Below, piece after piece: positions 1 through 10,907 of a DNA stretch of 64,000 bases. Each line of letters opens with the position of its first letter. Position 1 is the stretch's first letter. This stretch comes from Saposhnikovia divaricata (taxonomy: Eukaryota; Streptophyta; Magnoliopsida; Apiales; Apiaceae). The stretch is taken from assembly GCA_036435485.1 (NCBI GenBank), contig CM071597.1:10657881-10721880 (forward strand), given 5' to 3'. The notes beneath the pieces were generated by a model. That model was not told the DNA's origin. It made no database searches and saw nothing but the letters and a program-made list of their open reading frames with translations. Both the position numbers and the translations under genes were made by a program.

Positions 1-1
1 C

Positions 2-1681
2 GAAGGAAAAGTTGTTCCAGAACATACGACAGAGAAGCCTAAATCTGAATGGTCAGATAAGGACAAGGAGAATGTTCTTTAGGATGCTAAAGTGAGAAAC
101 ATATTGTTCAACAGTCTGGATTCTGTTATCACTAACTATGTTCTCTCTTGTAAGACTGCTAAAGAGATATGGGACAATCTGAAGGTTCATTGTGAAGGAA
201 CTAAACCTGTCAGGAAGAATATGAGGACACTTCTCATACAACATTATGAATATTTTGAATCCAAGTCTGGTGAGTCACTTACTGATACCTTTGATAGGTT
301 TACAAAACTCATCAATGAGATGGCCATGCATGGTAAATATTATGACTTGGAAGATATGAATACTAAGTTCATGAAAGCCGTGCCTGATTTCTACAATGAG
401 AAGATATCTGTAATTGAAGAAGCTAATGATCTGGATAAAATATCATTAGAGGCAGTTTATGAAAAACTTAGGGCTTATGAACTTGACAGGCAACAGAAGA
501 AGAGCAGGAGTGAAGGAAAGATGAAAACTGTTGCACTTACTGCTCAATCTGAATCAAAGAAGCTTCGAGAAGAACAGAATATTGAGCCTACTGTAAAGGA
601 CTCAAGGAAGAAGAAAAGCAAAGAAAGTTCTGAGTCAGAGACTACTGATATACACTCTGACAATAGTGATTCTGAATCAGAGATGCAAGAACTCTTTGCT
701 ATGTTTGCTAAAGCTTTCAAGAAAGGAAGATTCAACAGGAGAAGATTTAGCAAAAGACCTTTTCAAAAGAAAGAGGAGAAGAAGAGTGAGAAGGGCAAAA
801 GTACAATTATCAAGCTTGACAAGGCAAAGATCAAGTGCTTTAATTGCAGCAAGCTTGGACACTTTGCTAGTGAGTGTAAGAAGCCTAAGAATTCAGGGAA
901 GGGTAATGCACTCCTGGTCACACATAAGGATTGGGCAGATTCCAGTGACTCTGAAGATGAATTGGATTATGATAACTTTTCTTTGATGGCAAATTCTTCA
1001 GAGAAATCTGGATCTCCAAAGAAAACTTCTCCATCTTTTGTTAAGGTATCACTCCACTCTCTTGATTCATTTGATAGCTTAGATTCTGATGATATTAGAT
1101 TTATCCATGCCGAGTTTAAGAATCTTATGACTAATTTCAGAATTCTTACTAGTGAAAGAGATGATCTTAAGGTTAAGAATGATGAATTAGTTGATAGAAA
1201 TAATATTCTTGAATCAGAGTTAATTCAAATGGAACATTATAGGTTAAGTTCTGATAAAGCTAAGCATGATTATAGTGTTATTCTTGAGGCTTATTATTAT
1301 TTCAGAAAAGAACTAGAGGAAGAGAGAGATATGATGAAAACCATTAACAATTCTGGTAAAAAGACTCAAGAAATCGTTGAAAGTCAAATTCTTGGTAAAG
1401 TTAATGGTTTAGGTTTTAATAAGGCTAGGAAAGAAAATAGTGTAGCTATTGTCAATGATAATAGTAAATTAGAAGCTAGCACATCTAAATCTGAAAGTAA
1501 GAAGATTGTTTTTGAACCTAATCATGTTAAATTTGTTGATTCAAATGGTACCCCTGTTGTACACAAGAGAATTAACAATAGTAATTCAGATGAGAAAGTG
1601 TTAGAGAAACCTAAGAATGTCAACATTGGTTTTCTGTCTAAGTCTCAGTTGAAACAGACTAGATGGTCTTTTAGAGTCTAG
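2..1681 (+). pseudogene. copia gag polyprotein remnant (element A)
   Basis: The frame is open from base 2 except for a TAG at 80-82, then open to a TAG at 1679-1681. The N-terminal half has the UBN2-type copia gag pattern (EIWDNLKVHCEGTK, then an FxxLxNEM-like helix). A Lys/Ser-rich linker is followed by a CX2CX4HX4C zinc knuckle (CFNCSKLGHFASEC, about 835-880). A long acidic and coiled-coil-like tail follows, longer than in minimal copia gags. Gag would package element RNA in cytoplasmic particles. It is called a pseudogene because of the internal stop and because the following domains are broken. Confidence 0.85.
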
Positions 1682-1793
1682 CAAGATCAAGAGAAACATG
1701 AATGGAAAAGAAGGTATTAACAAAGAAAATAATTATAAGAATGTACCTGATGCACCTAGGAAGAAATGATATAAGTGAGGAAATCATAATCAT

Positions 1794-2120
1794 TTGGCCC
1801 TAGACTGCAATCAAAATCCTTCTTGGAAAACTGAGTCTAGATTTCCCAAGACTCAGAAAATTCAATACCAACCACAGAAAGCTTGTTTTCATTGTGGTAG
1901 TTTACTTCATTCCATTTATATGTGTAGAGAATATCATGAACTGTATTATGACTATTATTCTCTGAAATCTGAAACTGCTAGTCACAAACAGTTTGTAAAA
2001 TCAGAGTCTAATATTGACTCTGCAACAGGTAGCTCAAAAGTAAAATCTTCAAAGCCTGTTGTTTCTAAATCTAGTAAGAAAGGATCCAATCAAAGTTGGG
2101 TCCTAAAAATTTCTAACTAG
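1794..2120 (+). pseudogene. gag-pol spacer with second zinc-knuckle-like motif (element A)
   Basis: This 108-residue frame continues the element A polyprotein after several stops. It contains CFHCGSLLHSIYMC, a CX2CX4HX4C knuckle like the second knuckle of long-gag copia elements, and a Ser/Lys-rich tail. It ends at a stop just before the protease frame. It has no independent start context and is best read as a fragment of the same broken polyprotein. Confidence 0.6.
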
Positions 2121-2131
2121 TTACTTTTTGT

Positions 2132-3283
2132 TTGCAGGGCACAAGAAAGAAGCATTCAATTATCTTGGACAATGGATGCTCTGGACATATGACTGGAAAG
2201 AAGTCCCTGCTTACAAAGTTTGAGAGGAAAGCTGACCCAGTAATATCTTTTGAAGATGGCAACAAAGGAGAAACTCTGGGATATGGCTCAATTATTTTGG
2301 GGAATGTCATCATAGAAAACGTAGCACTGGTTGAAGGCTTGAAAAACACACTTTTAAGCATAAGTCAACTGGGTGATAAAGGTTACCAATCAATCTTTGA
2401 CAGAGAAGGATGCAAAATCTTGAATATGCAAAATGGAGACATTGTTCTAACTGGTCAGAGACATGGTAACATCTATGAAGCCAGCTTAAGTGATACATCT
2501 AAAGGAATTATTAGATGTCTCTACAGCAAAGCAACAAATGAAGAAAGCTGGAATTGGCACAAGAAGCTCTCACATCTTAACTTCAAGAAGCTTAATCAAC
2601 TTGTTAAGCACAATCTGGTGAGAGGCCTACCTCAGGCAAATTATGTGCAAGATGGACTTTTTGATGCTTTTCAGCTTGGAAAACAAAGAAGAACCACTTT
2701 CGAGAGCAAGACAGAAAATTCAATTACTGAACCACTTCACACGTTGCATCTTGATCTATTTGGTCCAGTAAACATCATGTCTATCAGCAAGAAAAGATAT
2801 GCTCTAGTTATAGTGGATGATTACACAAGGTTCACATGGGTATTCTTTCTACACAAAAAGAATGAAGCTCCTCAGCAAATCATTGAACTTGTCAAGAATA
2901 TTCAGAATAGCTCTGAGTATAAAGTCAAAGTACTTAGGAGTGACAATGGTACGGAATTCAAGAATTCTACAATGGAGGAGTATTGTGCAGACAATGGAAT
3001 CACTCAACAGTTTTCTACACCTGGCACACCTCAGCAAAATGGTGTAGTGGAAAGAAATAATAGAACTCTCATAGAGGCAGCATGAACCATGCTTGCAGAT
3101 GCAAAGCTTCCAACCTATTTTTGGGCAGAGGCTATCAACACTACATGTTTCACTCAAAATTGTACATTGGTAAATGGTCATGGAAAGACTCCCTATGAGA
3201 TGATCAAAGGAAAGAAACCAAGTGTGAAATATTTTCACATCTTTGGATGCAAATGCTATGTCCTGAAAGTTTATCCAAAATAG
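2132..3283 (+). pseudogene. copia protease and integrase remnant (element A)
   Basis: Protease motif DNGCSGHMTG lies near the start, where copia elements usually have D-S/T-G, so the third catalytic position varies. The pre-integrase HxxLSH zinc region (WNWHKKLSHLNFKKLNQL) follows. The integrase core shows LHLDLFGPV, VLRSDNGTEF and NGVVERNNRT, which supply the D, D and E positions. A TGA at 3083-3085 interrupts EAA-TML, where intact relatives carry Arg, so a CGA to TGA change is likely. The frame resumes at 3086 (ACCATGCTTGCAGATG) and stops at 3281-3283. Confidence 0.85.
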
Positions 3284-4690
3284 TTAGGAAAATTTGAAGC
3301 CTAATCGGATGAAGCAATCTTTCTAGGATATTTTGCATCAAAGGCCTTCAAAGTTTATAATCTCAGAACTCACATTGTTATGGAATCAATTTATGTTGCA
3401 TTTGATGACAAGAAATTTGGAATTCTGCAAACTGATGAAAGTCATGACAAATTGGAATTTGAAAATCTTAATGATTCTGAGATTCTCTCCAGTGATGATG
3501 AAGGTTCTCCAGAGAAAATCTCTATTTCTTCTCAAAGGAATGCTATTGTTGAGGGGGAGAAAATCAATCAAGGAGAACACAGTACCAGTCAGGAGCAGAC
3601 TACTCATTCAGAGTCTACTACATCAAGGACTAATTCTTTAGGGACTAATGAAGAAAGTTCAGGTACTAGCAGCAGTATGGATTCTAATGATTCTACTGAT
3701 CAAGGAGGAGCTTTTGAAAGAAATGAACACTCTTCTACAAGAGATACCACTAATTCAGGGGGAGAGTCCAGCAGGAGAAATCTACCACCTGTTAGAAAAT
3801 GGACAAGAGATCACACTAAAAATTTGATTATTGGTGATCCAAGTAGTGGTGTTCGAACTAAAAGATCAGTTCAAAATGAATGCTTGTACAGTTGTTTTCT
3901 CTCAAAGAATGAACCAAAGAAGGTTGAAGAAGCCTTACAGGATCCTGATTGGGTAATTGCAATGCAGGATGAATTGAATGAGTTTGAGAGGAACAAAGTC
4001 TGGAAATTGGTACCAAGACCTAAATATAGATCTATTGTTGGTGCAAAGTGGGTTTTCAGAAGCAAGCTAGATGAATCTGGTATGATTGTAAGAAACAAAG
4101 CAAGACTGGTGGCCAAGTGATACTCTCAAGAGGAAGGAATTGACTATGATGAAACATTTGCCCCTGTAACAAGACTGGAAGCAATCAAAATGTTTCTTGC
4201 ATTTGCAGCTCATTCAAAATTCAAGGTATACCAGATGGATGTAAAGAGTGCTTTTCTAAACAGCAAGCTTGATGGGGAAGTGTATGTAGAGCAACCACCT
4301 GGTTTTGTTGATCCAAAGTTTCCAAATCATGTCTACAAACTTGACAAGGCACTCTATGGACTAAAGCAAGCACCAAGAGCATGGTATGAGACTTTGTCTA
4401 AATTTCTTCTTGAAAATGGCTTCACAAGAGGTACAATTGACAAAACTCTATTCTCTAGAAAGGTTAGGAGTGATTTGCTTTTAGTTCAAGTTTATGTTGA
4501 TGACATCATTTTTGGTTCTACTAATGAAAAATTATGTGCTAAGTTTAGCAAGCTTATGCAGTCTAAGTATCAGATGAGCATGATGGGTGAACTAAATTAT
4601 TTCTTAGGCTTGCAGGTCAAACAGACTGAGACTGGTATTTTCATTAATCAGTCGAAGTATATCAAAGATCTTTTAGCTGATGCCAATTCC
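3284..4690 (+). pseudogene. copia integrase C-terminus and truncated reverse transcriptase (element A)
   Basis: After stops at 3281 and 3302 the frame continues through a Ser/Thr-rich linker into RT. Recognisable RT blocks are WKLVPRP, GAKWVFRSKLDESG, KARLVAK followed by TGA at 4118-4120 (Gly expected), QMDVKSAFLNSKLDGEVYVEQPPGF, YGLKQAPRAWY and the active site YVDDIIFG. The similarity ends after QSKYIKDLL (about 4675), where the RT thumb should continue. The next residues belong to another element, so the RT C-terminus and RNase H are missing. Confidence 0.85.
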
Positions 4691-5710
4691 GAAGAAGATA
4701 TTTCTCTAGTTGCTATCAAGGACACGCATCACTCTGATGTGTGGATCCTTGACTCTGGAGCGTCTTACCATATATGTCCGCGCAGGGAGTGGTTTACAAC
4801 CTATGAGTAAGTAGACAGTGGCAATATTTCTATGGCTAACAGTTTTGCTTGTGAGACGGTTGGAATAGGCTTGATTAAAATTCGGACAAATGATGGTAAA
4901 TTCTGCACATTGAATGATGTTAGGCATGTTCCACTTATGACAAAGAATCTGATATCTTTGAGTATGTTAGACAACAAGGGTTTCAGTTTTCAAGGTGAAG
5001 GTGGAGTTCTACATGTCTGAAAGGGTTCTAATGTGGTTTTGAAAGGTGTTAAACGTGGTACCTTGTATCTTCTTCAAGGTTCTATGTTATCAGGTTCTGT
5101 TGCTGTCATGTCCTCGGAGAAGATTAAGAGGCTGCAAACTGATAATGGTCTGGGATTTTGCTCATCTCAGTTTGATGAGTTTTGTAAGAATGAATGGATT
5201 TCTAGGCATCATACAGTCAGGGATACACCACAGCAGAATGGTGTAGCAGAGCGTATGAATCAGACACTTCTGGAGAGAGCTAGGTGTATGCTTTCTAATG
5301 TTAGACTAACTAGAAGATTCTGGGCAGAGGCGATTAGTATAGCGTGTTATTTGATTAATCGTGGACCTCACACAAGTATTCATCTCAAAACTCCTATTGA
5401 GAAATGGTCTGGTAAGCCTGCTAATTATTCCAATTTAAGAGTTTTTTATTGTACTGTTTATTATCATGTAAATGAGGGTAAATTGGAGTCACGAGCTAAA
5501 AAGGGAGTATTTGTAGGCTATGGGGATGGAGTTAAAGGTTATAGAATTTGGTCTCCATCTGAAAATAGGGTTATACTGTGTAGAAATTTAGTCTTTGATG
5601 AAAATTCTATGTTAAACCCTACTGTGAAGTTTGCGATTGTTTCAAAAAGTGGTGGTGTTGAGAAACAGGTAGAGCAGGAAGTCACTCAAGATGAGAGTGA
5701 ACCACAATAA
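4690..5710 (+). pseudogene. copia protease and internally deleted integrase (element B)
   Basis: The protease shows DSGASYHICPRREWF with the DSGA active site, a stop at about 4808, and continuation through NLISLSMLDNKGF. After GTLYLLQGS the sequence jumps within about 10 codons to KIKRLQTDNGLGFCSS. The pre-integrase zinc finger and the first catalytic Asp segment of the integrase are therefore missing, a deletion of roughly 130 residues compared with the usual copia order. The rest of the integrase (TDNG, NGVAERMNQTLLERARCM, KGVFVGYGDGVKGYR) is readable. Confidence 0.8.
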
Positions 5711-5770
5711 GAAGTTCAAAAACCACAATCAGAATCAGAATCATTAGTACCGGTAGTAAATCAGCACAGT

Positions 5771-7444
5771 TTGGCTCTTGATCGATCGAGGAGAGCAAAG
5801 TATGGAGTGCCTCCAAAGAAATATGGTTTTGAAGATATGGTGGCATATGCACTACGGGTAGCTGAAGAAGTGGATCCTAGCTCTGATGAGCCATCCACTT
5901 ACAAAGAAGCGGTGACATGTACTAAATGTACAAAATGGTTTGCTGCAATGGGAGATGAAATGGAGTCACTTCAGAAGAATAAGACTTGGGAATTAGTTAA
6001 GCGGCCTCGAGACAGAAAGATTGTTATTTGTAAATGGGTCTACAAGAAGAAGGAAGGAGAAACATCGGTTGAGGGTATCAAGTATAAAGCTCGGTTAGTA
6101 GCTCGAGGGTTCACTCAGAAAGAGGGAGTATATTACAATAAGATTTTTTCACCAGTGGTCAGACACACTTCCATCAGGGTGCTACTAGCGATAGTTGCAC
6201 ATCAAAATCTGGAGCTTGAACAACTCGATGTGAAGACAGCTTTTCTGCATGGAAAGCTGGAAGAGGAGATATACATGACTCAGCCAGATGGTTTTCAGGT
6301 TCCTGGTAAAGAAGACTATGTGTGCAAGTTATTGAAGTCCTTGTATGGGCTAAAGCAGTCTCCGAGGCAGTGGTACAAGAAATTTAATAGCTATATGATA
6401 GGTATTGGCTACACCAGGAGTCCGTATGATTGTTATGTTTATCACAGTAAGACAGCAAATGGTTCTTTCATTTATCTGGTCCTGTATGTAGATGATATAT
6501 TGATAGCTGCAGAGAACAAGTCTGATATTCAGAAGTTGAAAGGTCTCCTCAGTGCTGAGTTTGAAATGAAAGATTTGGGTGCAGCTCGAAAAATTCTGGG
6601 AATGGAGATTTATAGGGATAGAAGCAAAAGAAAGCTCTTCTTGGCACAGAAGGGACACATTCAGAAGATTTTGTCAAGGTTTGGCATGTCTACAGCAAAG
6701 CCCATATATACTCCTAGTGCTTCAAATGCACATTTGTCTATCGCTTTTGCACCTAAGTCTGTTGAGGAAAAAGAGTACATGTCTCGAGTTCCCTATGTTG
6801 GTACAGTAGGAAGCTTGATGTATGCAATGGTCTGTACTAGACCCGATCTTGCACAGTCTATCAATGTTGTTAGTAGGTTCATGGGTGATCCAGGCAAGGA
6901 GCATTGGCAAGCTATGAAGAGGGTTTTTCGGTACTTAAAAGGTACGTCTGATGTTGGTCTCATTTATGGAGGTGATACTGAGTGTTTGGTGATAAGGTTT
7001 TCAGATTCTGATTATGCTGGAGATGTTGACAGTAGAAGATCTATGACTGGTTATACTTTCACTCTGGGTGGTTCGATTGTCAGTTGGAAAGCTACTCTAT
7101 AACCTACAGTGACTTTGTCTACTACAGAAGCAGAGTACATGGCATTGACAGAAGCCGCAAAAGAAGGAATCTGGTTGAAAGGATTGGTCAGCGATCTGGG
7201 TCTACATCATGATCAAGCTACAGTATTTTGTGACTGTCTCAGTGCAATCTGTTTATCCAAGGATCAAGTCCATCATGAGCGAACTAAGCACATAGATGTG
7301 AGATATCATTTTCTAAGAAGTGAGAAGAGAGTCAAGGTGAGCAAAGTGGGTACTGCTGATAACCCAGCTGATATGCTCACTAAGCCGGTTCCACATAGCA
7401 AGTTTCAACATTGTTTGAACTTGCTAAATGTTCGGAGTTATTGA
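5771..7444 (+). pseudogene. copia reverse transcriptase-RNase H (element B)
   Basis: RT is nearly full length: KWVYKKKEG, KARLVARGFTQKEG, QLDVKTAFLHGKLEEEIYM, YGLKQSPRQWY, active site LYVDDILIAA, then SLMYAMVCTRPDLA. RNase H follows with SDSDYAGDVDSRRSMTGY, a TAA at 7100-7102 where a CAA (Gln) is expected, then TLSTTEAEYMALTEAAKE and the C-terminal HIDVRYHFLR and DMLTKPVP signatures of plant copia elements. One point change is enough to explain the break between the two frames. Confidence 0.88.
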
Positions 7445-7599
7445 TTGCCCTTTTTTGGGCAAAATCTGAGGTAGAAGAGTTTTTTTTATCTGGTACATCT
7501 GGCATTATTATGATGCATCTGGTACATCTATTATCTGTTTTTTGTGAGAGGATTCAAGTCAAGGTGGAGATTTGTTAGAATGCATTGAATCTGTAACCG

Positions 7600-7664
7600 C
7601 CGGACTTGACTGTAGCAGCCGGACTTGACTTACTGTAGCCGTCGGACTTGACTTATGTAGCCGC
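7600..7664 (+). repeat. three short tandem repeats in the copia LTR U3
   Basis: CGGACTTGACT occurs at 7601, 7620 and 7643 with related spacers (TGTAGC). Upstream repeats in this LTR position act as enhancers in Tnt1-type elements; the same role here is inference. Confidence 0.6.
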
Positions 7665-7724
7665 CGCCCGCACCACCTACCACACCTAACACCACCTACC
7701 ACACCTAACCCCTTAGATTGTGTC

Positions 7725-7732
7725 TATAAATA
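7725..7732 (+). promoter_or_regulatory. TATA box of the copia LTR
   Basis: TATAAATA lies 60 bp downstream of the three U3 repeats, at the expected place for the LTR promoter. Confidence 0.5.
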
Positions 7733-8233
7733 GAAATGCATATAAAGATTGTGCAGCATCTGAACATCTGAAAGATCTGTAATCTGTTTATTCTCAAGAT
7801 CAATATAAACTATTTCTCTTCTGCATATATTTTCTCTTTACGTTTACCATCTTTCTTGCTTCCATTATAACAGTCATGTTGTTTTCCACGCCGTTTGGCT
7901 AAAGAAAGAAATATGACAGGCTAGCCACACGATAGACAAATATCATGTAGTATCAATTTTGCAAGTAAGATTTAAGAATACAGTTATAGAAGAACCTAGA
8001 CATTACTCCCTCTTCTCGTATATAAGAATGGATAAATAGGTATACGAAGCCAGGTTCCTCACAAGTCACTGCTCAAGATGTGTGTTTGGGGGGCCCGAAA
8101 AACTAACTAGATACTACTACTGCGATCTACGGTTCTTTCACATCTGTTTATATTTTATATTTAATACTAAAAATTACTATACACAAAGATGTAAGATTCG
8201 AATTCTTCAAACAACATATTAAAATTAATATAT

Positions 8234-8270
8234 ACTAGCCTATAACTTGTGTGATGCACGGTTGTTTGTA
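8234..8270 (-). mobile_element. Helitron-like 3' terminus (minus strand)
   Basis: Read on the minus strand, this has CCGTGCATCACAC, a short hairpin-capable segment, then TTATAGG and CTAGT. This matches the hairpin-then-CTRR ending of plant Helitrons and the clearer copy at 24851-24877. The matching 5' end was not found. A second hairpin copy without CTAG lies near 8553-8580. Confidence 0.45.
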
Positions 8271-8614
8271 AACTGTTTAATTATATTTCGTTAAAATTTT
8301 AAGTTGTATATATGTTTTTATTATTAATATATTTTATAAATTTTATAAATTTCATGAATATAATTATGTATTCTAATTATTACTTTCAAATACATATGTA
8401 TATATAAAAAATTACATAAAATAATTTTTTTTAACTTTTATTTAGTAGAAAGAGTGAAATTTAACTAATCATGTAGACCTTTTGTCGATTTTTATACAAA
8501 AATTTTTATATTATAAGTGTTTTCAAGATTTTATGTAATTTTTAACTATATAATTTATAACTCGTGTGATGCACGGATATTTTTTTTTAATAATTTTTAT
8601 CTTATTACTCATAT

Positions 8615-8619
<5 letters not shown>

Positions 8620-8657
<38 letters not shown>
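8620..8657. repeat. (TA)n microsatellite
   Basis: An uninterrupted TA run. Unit 2 has a much shorter TA run at the equivalent place (14354-14365), so it expanded or contracted after the duplication. Confidence 0.9.
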
Positions 8658-8663
<6 letters not shown>

Positions 8664-8807
8664 TATTTTTTAGTAGGAAAAAAAATTATTTACGTTAATA
8701 AAATATCATAATACATTTTTGATAGTATTTTAAACGATAATGTTTTAATTTTTAATATGTTATTGACCGGATTTTTTGGAAGTAGCATATAAGATTATAT
8801 AAATGTA

Positions 8808-9088
8808 GAGTGTGAAAGCTGCCTCAGTGGAAACGAGGCCTAGCGTTGATCCAAAGGGTCACGGGTTCGAACCTCACCCGCCCCCTGCGTGTAGCCGTGT
8901 TGGAGAGACAGTGGAAACTTTGACCAAGACAAGGCGCGGTGTATCTTGCGTATCGCAGGGAAGCCCAGTCACTGGGTCTTACCGCACGGTTAGCATGATT
9001 TACCTGCCAGTGTTGACCATGGGGCTGGTCGGTCAGTCCTGGTATGAATCCAGGCAGGCTAGCGTGTCCTGAACAACACGTTTTGACC
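8808..9088 (+). mobile_element. tRNA-derived SINE-like insertion
   Basis: This GC-richer 281-bp segment is absent from unit 2, where the site is empty (about 14490-14510). It is flanked by a 17-bp direct repeat of AAGATTATATAAAT plus 3 bases, with one mismatch (8791-8807 and 9089-9105). Its head resembles a tRNA promoter: A-box-like TGCCTCAGTGG at 8820-8830 and B-box GTTCGAACC at 8865-8873, 35 bases apart. No poly(A) tail is visible, so the SINE class is inferred from the pol III boxes and the target duplication. The family is not recognised. Confidence 0.75.
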
Positions 9089-10128
9089 AAGATTATATAA
9101 ATATATAATAATACTTTATTAAAAAAATAATAAATTTTTTGATTATAATATGATATTGACGGGAATAGAACCTCAAACTCTTAAAAATAGTTTATAAAAT
9201 AATATAGATGTTTAATAAAGATATGTTATTGGTGGGATTTGAACTTAACCCATCAGAATATTTTAAATATTAGAAAAAGAATATTATTCTAATATTAGAT
9301 CCAACGGTTTTCAATAATCTATCCCAAAATCCAACGGTTCAAAACACGGGCTATCATATATTATTATTATCATTTAATATATTAAGTATTTAATTTAATA
9401 TAAATTTTAGTTTATTTTAATAAATTTTATTTTTAATTTTAAATTTACATATGTTCCATACTTAATTTCATGACATAAATATAAATTCATTAATTTTATG
9501 CTATTTTTAAATTTATTGTTAAATATTTTAATAATTCAATAATTATTTTTAAAAATTTATTTGGTGTAAGTAACTCGTTTTTTGAATTTTTATTTCTTGC
9601 TTGTGTAGAGCTTATGCTACTATTAGAGTGCGAATTAACATGAGAATCTTTTTTAAATCACTCATCACATATTTACTTGGTTGTGAGCTACAAACGCACT
9701 TGGGGATGATTGTATTGTGGCAACAACGATGATGATGGCGAATTATCTGGGAAGAAAGGATGTTGAACATGAATGAAAAACAAACAATTCCCTATATTTA
9801 TTGGAATAGTTTATAATATAATATAAATGTATAAAAAGATTTTTTTATTATTATTATTATATCCAACAATTCTCATTAATCTATCTTAAAATTAAAATTC
9901 AATGGTTGATATTAAGTGTACCAAATAAGTACCAAATAAATGACCAAACTACCAAACTATAAGGTTGTTTTGCTTATAATCTTAGAAAGCAGACTATCTG
10001 AATCACCCTGAGACACGGGATCAAGGTAGGTGCAAATTTCACTCTCCTATTTTCTCTCAAGACCTGCAACTTCTTAATTAAGACTATAATAGTCTCTTGC
10101 CTTTGGTGTCCTCTTCCATTCTGCTTCC

Positions 10129-10650
10129 ATGTTTGGATTGCATGCAAGAACTGTGAGTCGGTGTAGTTGGCTTTGAAGAAACCTAGCCTCCATGCCAGAG
10201 CGCTCCAAATCGTTCAACTTATTGTCCTACTTTTGTCTTTTATAACTGATAACATGGGGTGCTCAAATTGCTGGATCTATTCCCTCGGAAATATTGATCA
10301 ATTCTAAATTCATTCCAGCAGAAAATACGGGATTCCAGTCTCCGAGAAGGTTGCTATGGAGGTACATTTGTTGTGCACAACAGAGCTAGTAATACTTCAT
10401 TACAATGTCTTCTTTTAGCTTTGACAAAACTTTAAAATCGCAGAGATTCCTTTTAATGTTCACGAAATCAAAGAAAAAGTTTGCTCCACCGTTGTTTGAT
10501 TTGGGCGCATATTCCTTGTACTGCTACTATTGGTTTGCAGAGATCTGTTCTCACGTCTTGCAAGTTGAAGTGAACTTGCAGTCTTCTCTATAGCTTTGTG
10601 ACACTGCTAAGTGCTACCCATGTCCTTTGAGGCTTCATTTTTAATTCAAT
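10129..10650. other. conserved block of unknown origin in UGT unit 1
   Basis: This non-AT-rich stretch is nearly identical to 15469-15990, while the neighbouring AT-rich DNA has more indels. The minus strand reads in short coding-like patches broken by stops (for example NLLGDWNPVFSAGMNLELIN), and the plus strand has a 62-codon frame. It resembles a decayed gene fragment, but no family is recognised. It ends near an A-run at about 10697. Confidence 0.35.
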
Positions 10651-10907
10651 ATTTAAATTATCAGTCCATGATGACTAATGAAGGATTGAAATACCAAAAA
10701 AAAAAAAAAAAAAAAAATGTATTTATGCATAATGAAAAAGTTGTTCAAAATGAAGGATCTTAACTTATCAAAGATTTTTTTCTAAAGCTAAACTTATGCA
10801 AAAAAAAATTGTACTTATGCATAATGCTTAACTATTAGACAAGCAAAAACTTAACCCAAAACAACCTTTTGGTACTAAAATAATTGTCTAAAATCGGTTT
10901 AGTGTAA

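Larger units (their letters stand above)
1..4690 (+). mobile_element. Ty1/copia retrotransposon A, decayed, 5' end off window
   Basis: The domains run gag (two zinc knuckles), protease, pre-integrase, integrase, reverse transcriptase, in the copia order (integrase before RT). The long gag plus spacer resembles the SIRE/Maximus type; that lineage call is inferred. Reading frames are broken by stop codons near 80, 1679, 3083, 3281, 3302 and 4118, several of which look like single transitions (for example CGA to TGA inside the integrase). The end of RT, the RNase H and a 3' LTR of this element are absent. At about 4680-4690 the sequence passes directly into the protease of a second, different copia element. 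The 5' LTR lies left of the window or is missing. Confidence 0.9.
4690..7872 (+). mobile_element. Ty1/copia retrotransposon B (Tork/Tnt1-like), 5' truncated, with 3' LTR
   Basis: This part starts inside the protease (VWILDSGASYHICP) and continues through integrase, RT and RNase H to a purine-rich tract and a 300-bp 3' LTR. It has no gag and no 5' LTR of its own, and is joined to the RT of element A. Internal stops and a deletion in the integrase make it non-autonomous. The bases after the LTR (GTCAT, 7873-7877) are the likely 3' copy of a target duplication; the 5' copy is off window. Confidence 0.85.
7573..7872 (+). repeat. 3' LTR of copia element B
   Basis: This 300-bp segment starts TGTTAGAATG and ends TTATAACA (TG...CA), directly after a purine-rich AAGGTGGAGA tract (7561-7570). 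It carries three copies of a CGGACTTGACT motif about 20 bp apart (7601, 7620, 7643) and a TATA box. Its outer end abuts sequence homologous to the UGT unit. Confidence 0.85.

Noticed and set aside
8808..8885. Functional tRNA gene
   Set aside because: A and B boxes are present but no cloverleaf could be drawn, and the segment is the head of a longer insertion with target duplications.
8812..9090. Overlapping frames of 86-88 residues on both strands
   Set aside because: They lie entirely inside the SINE-like insertion, which is absent from the sister unit.
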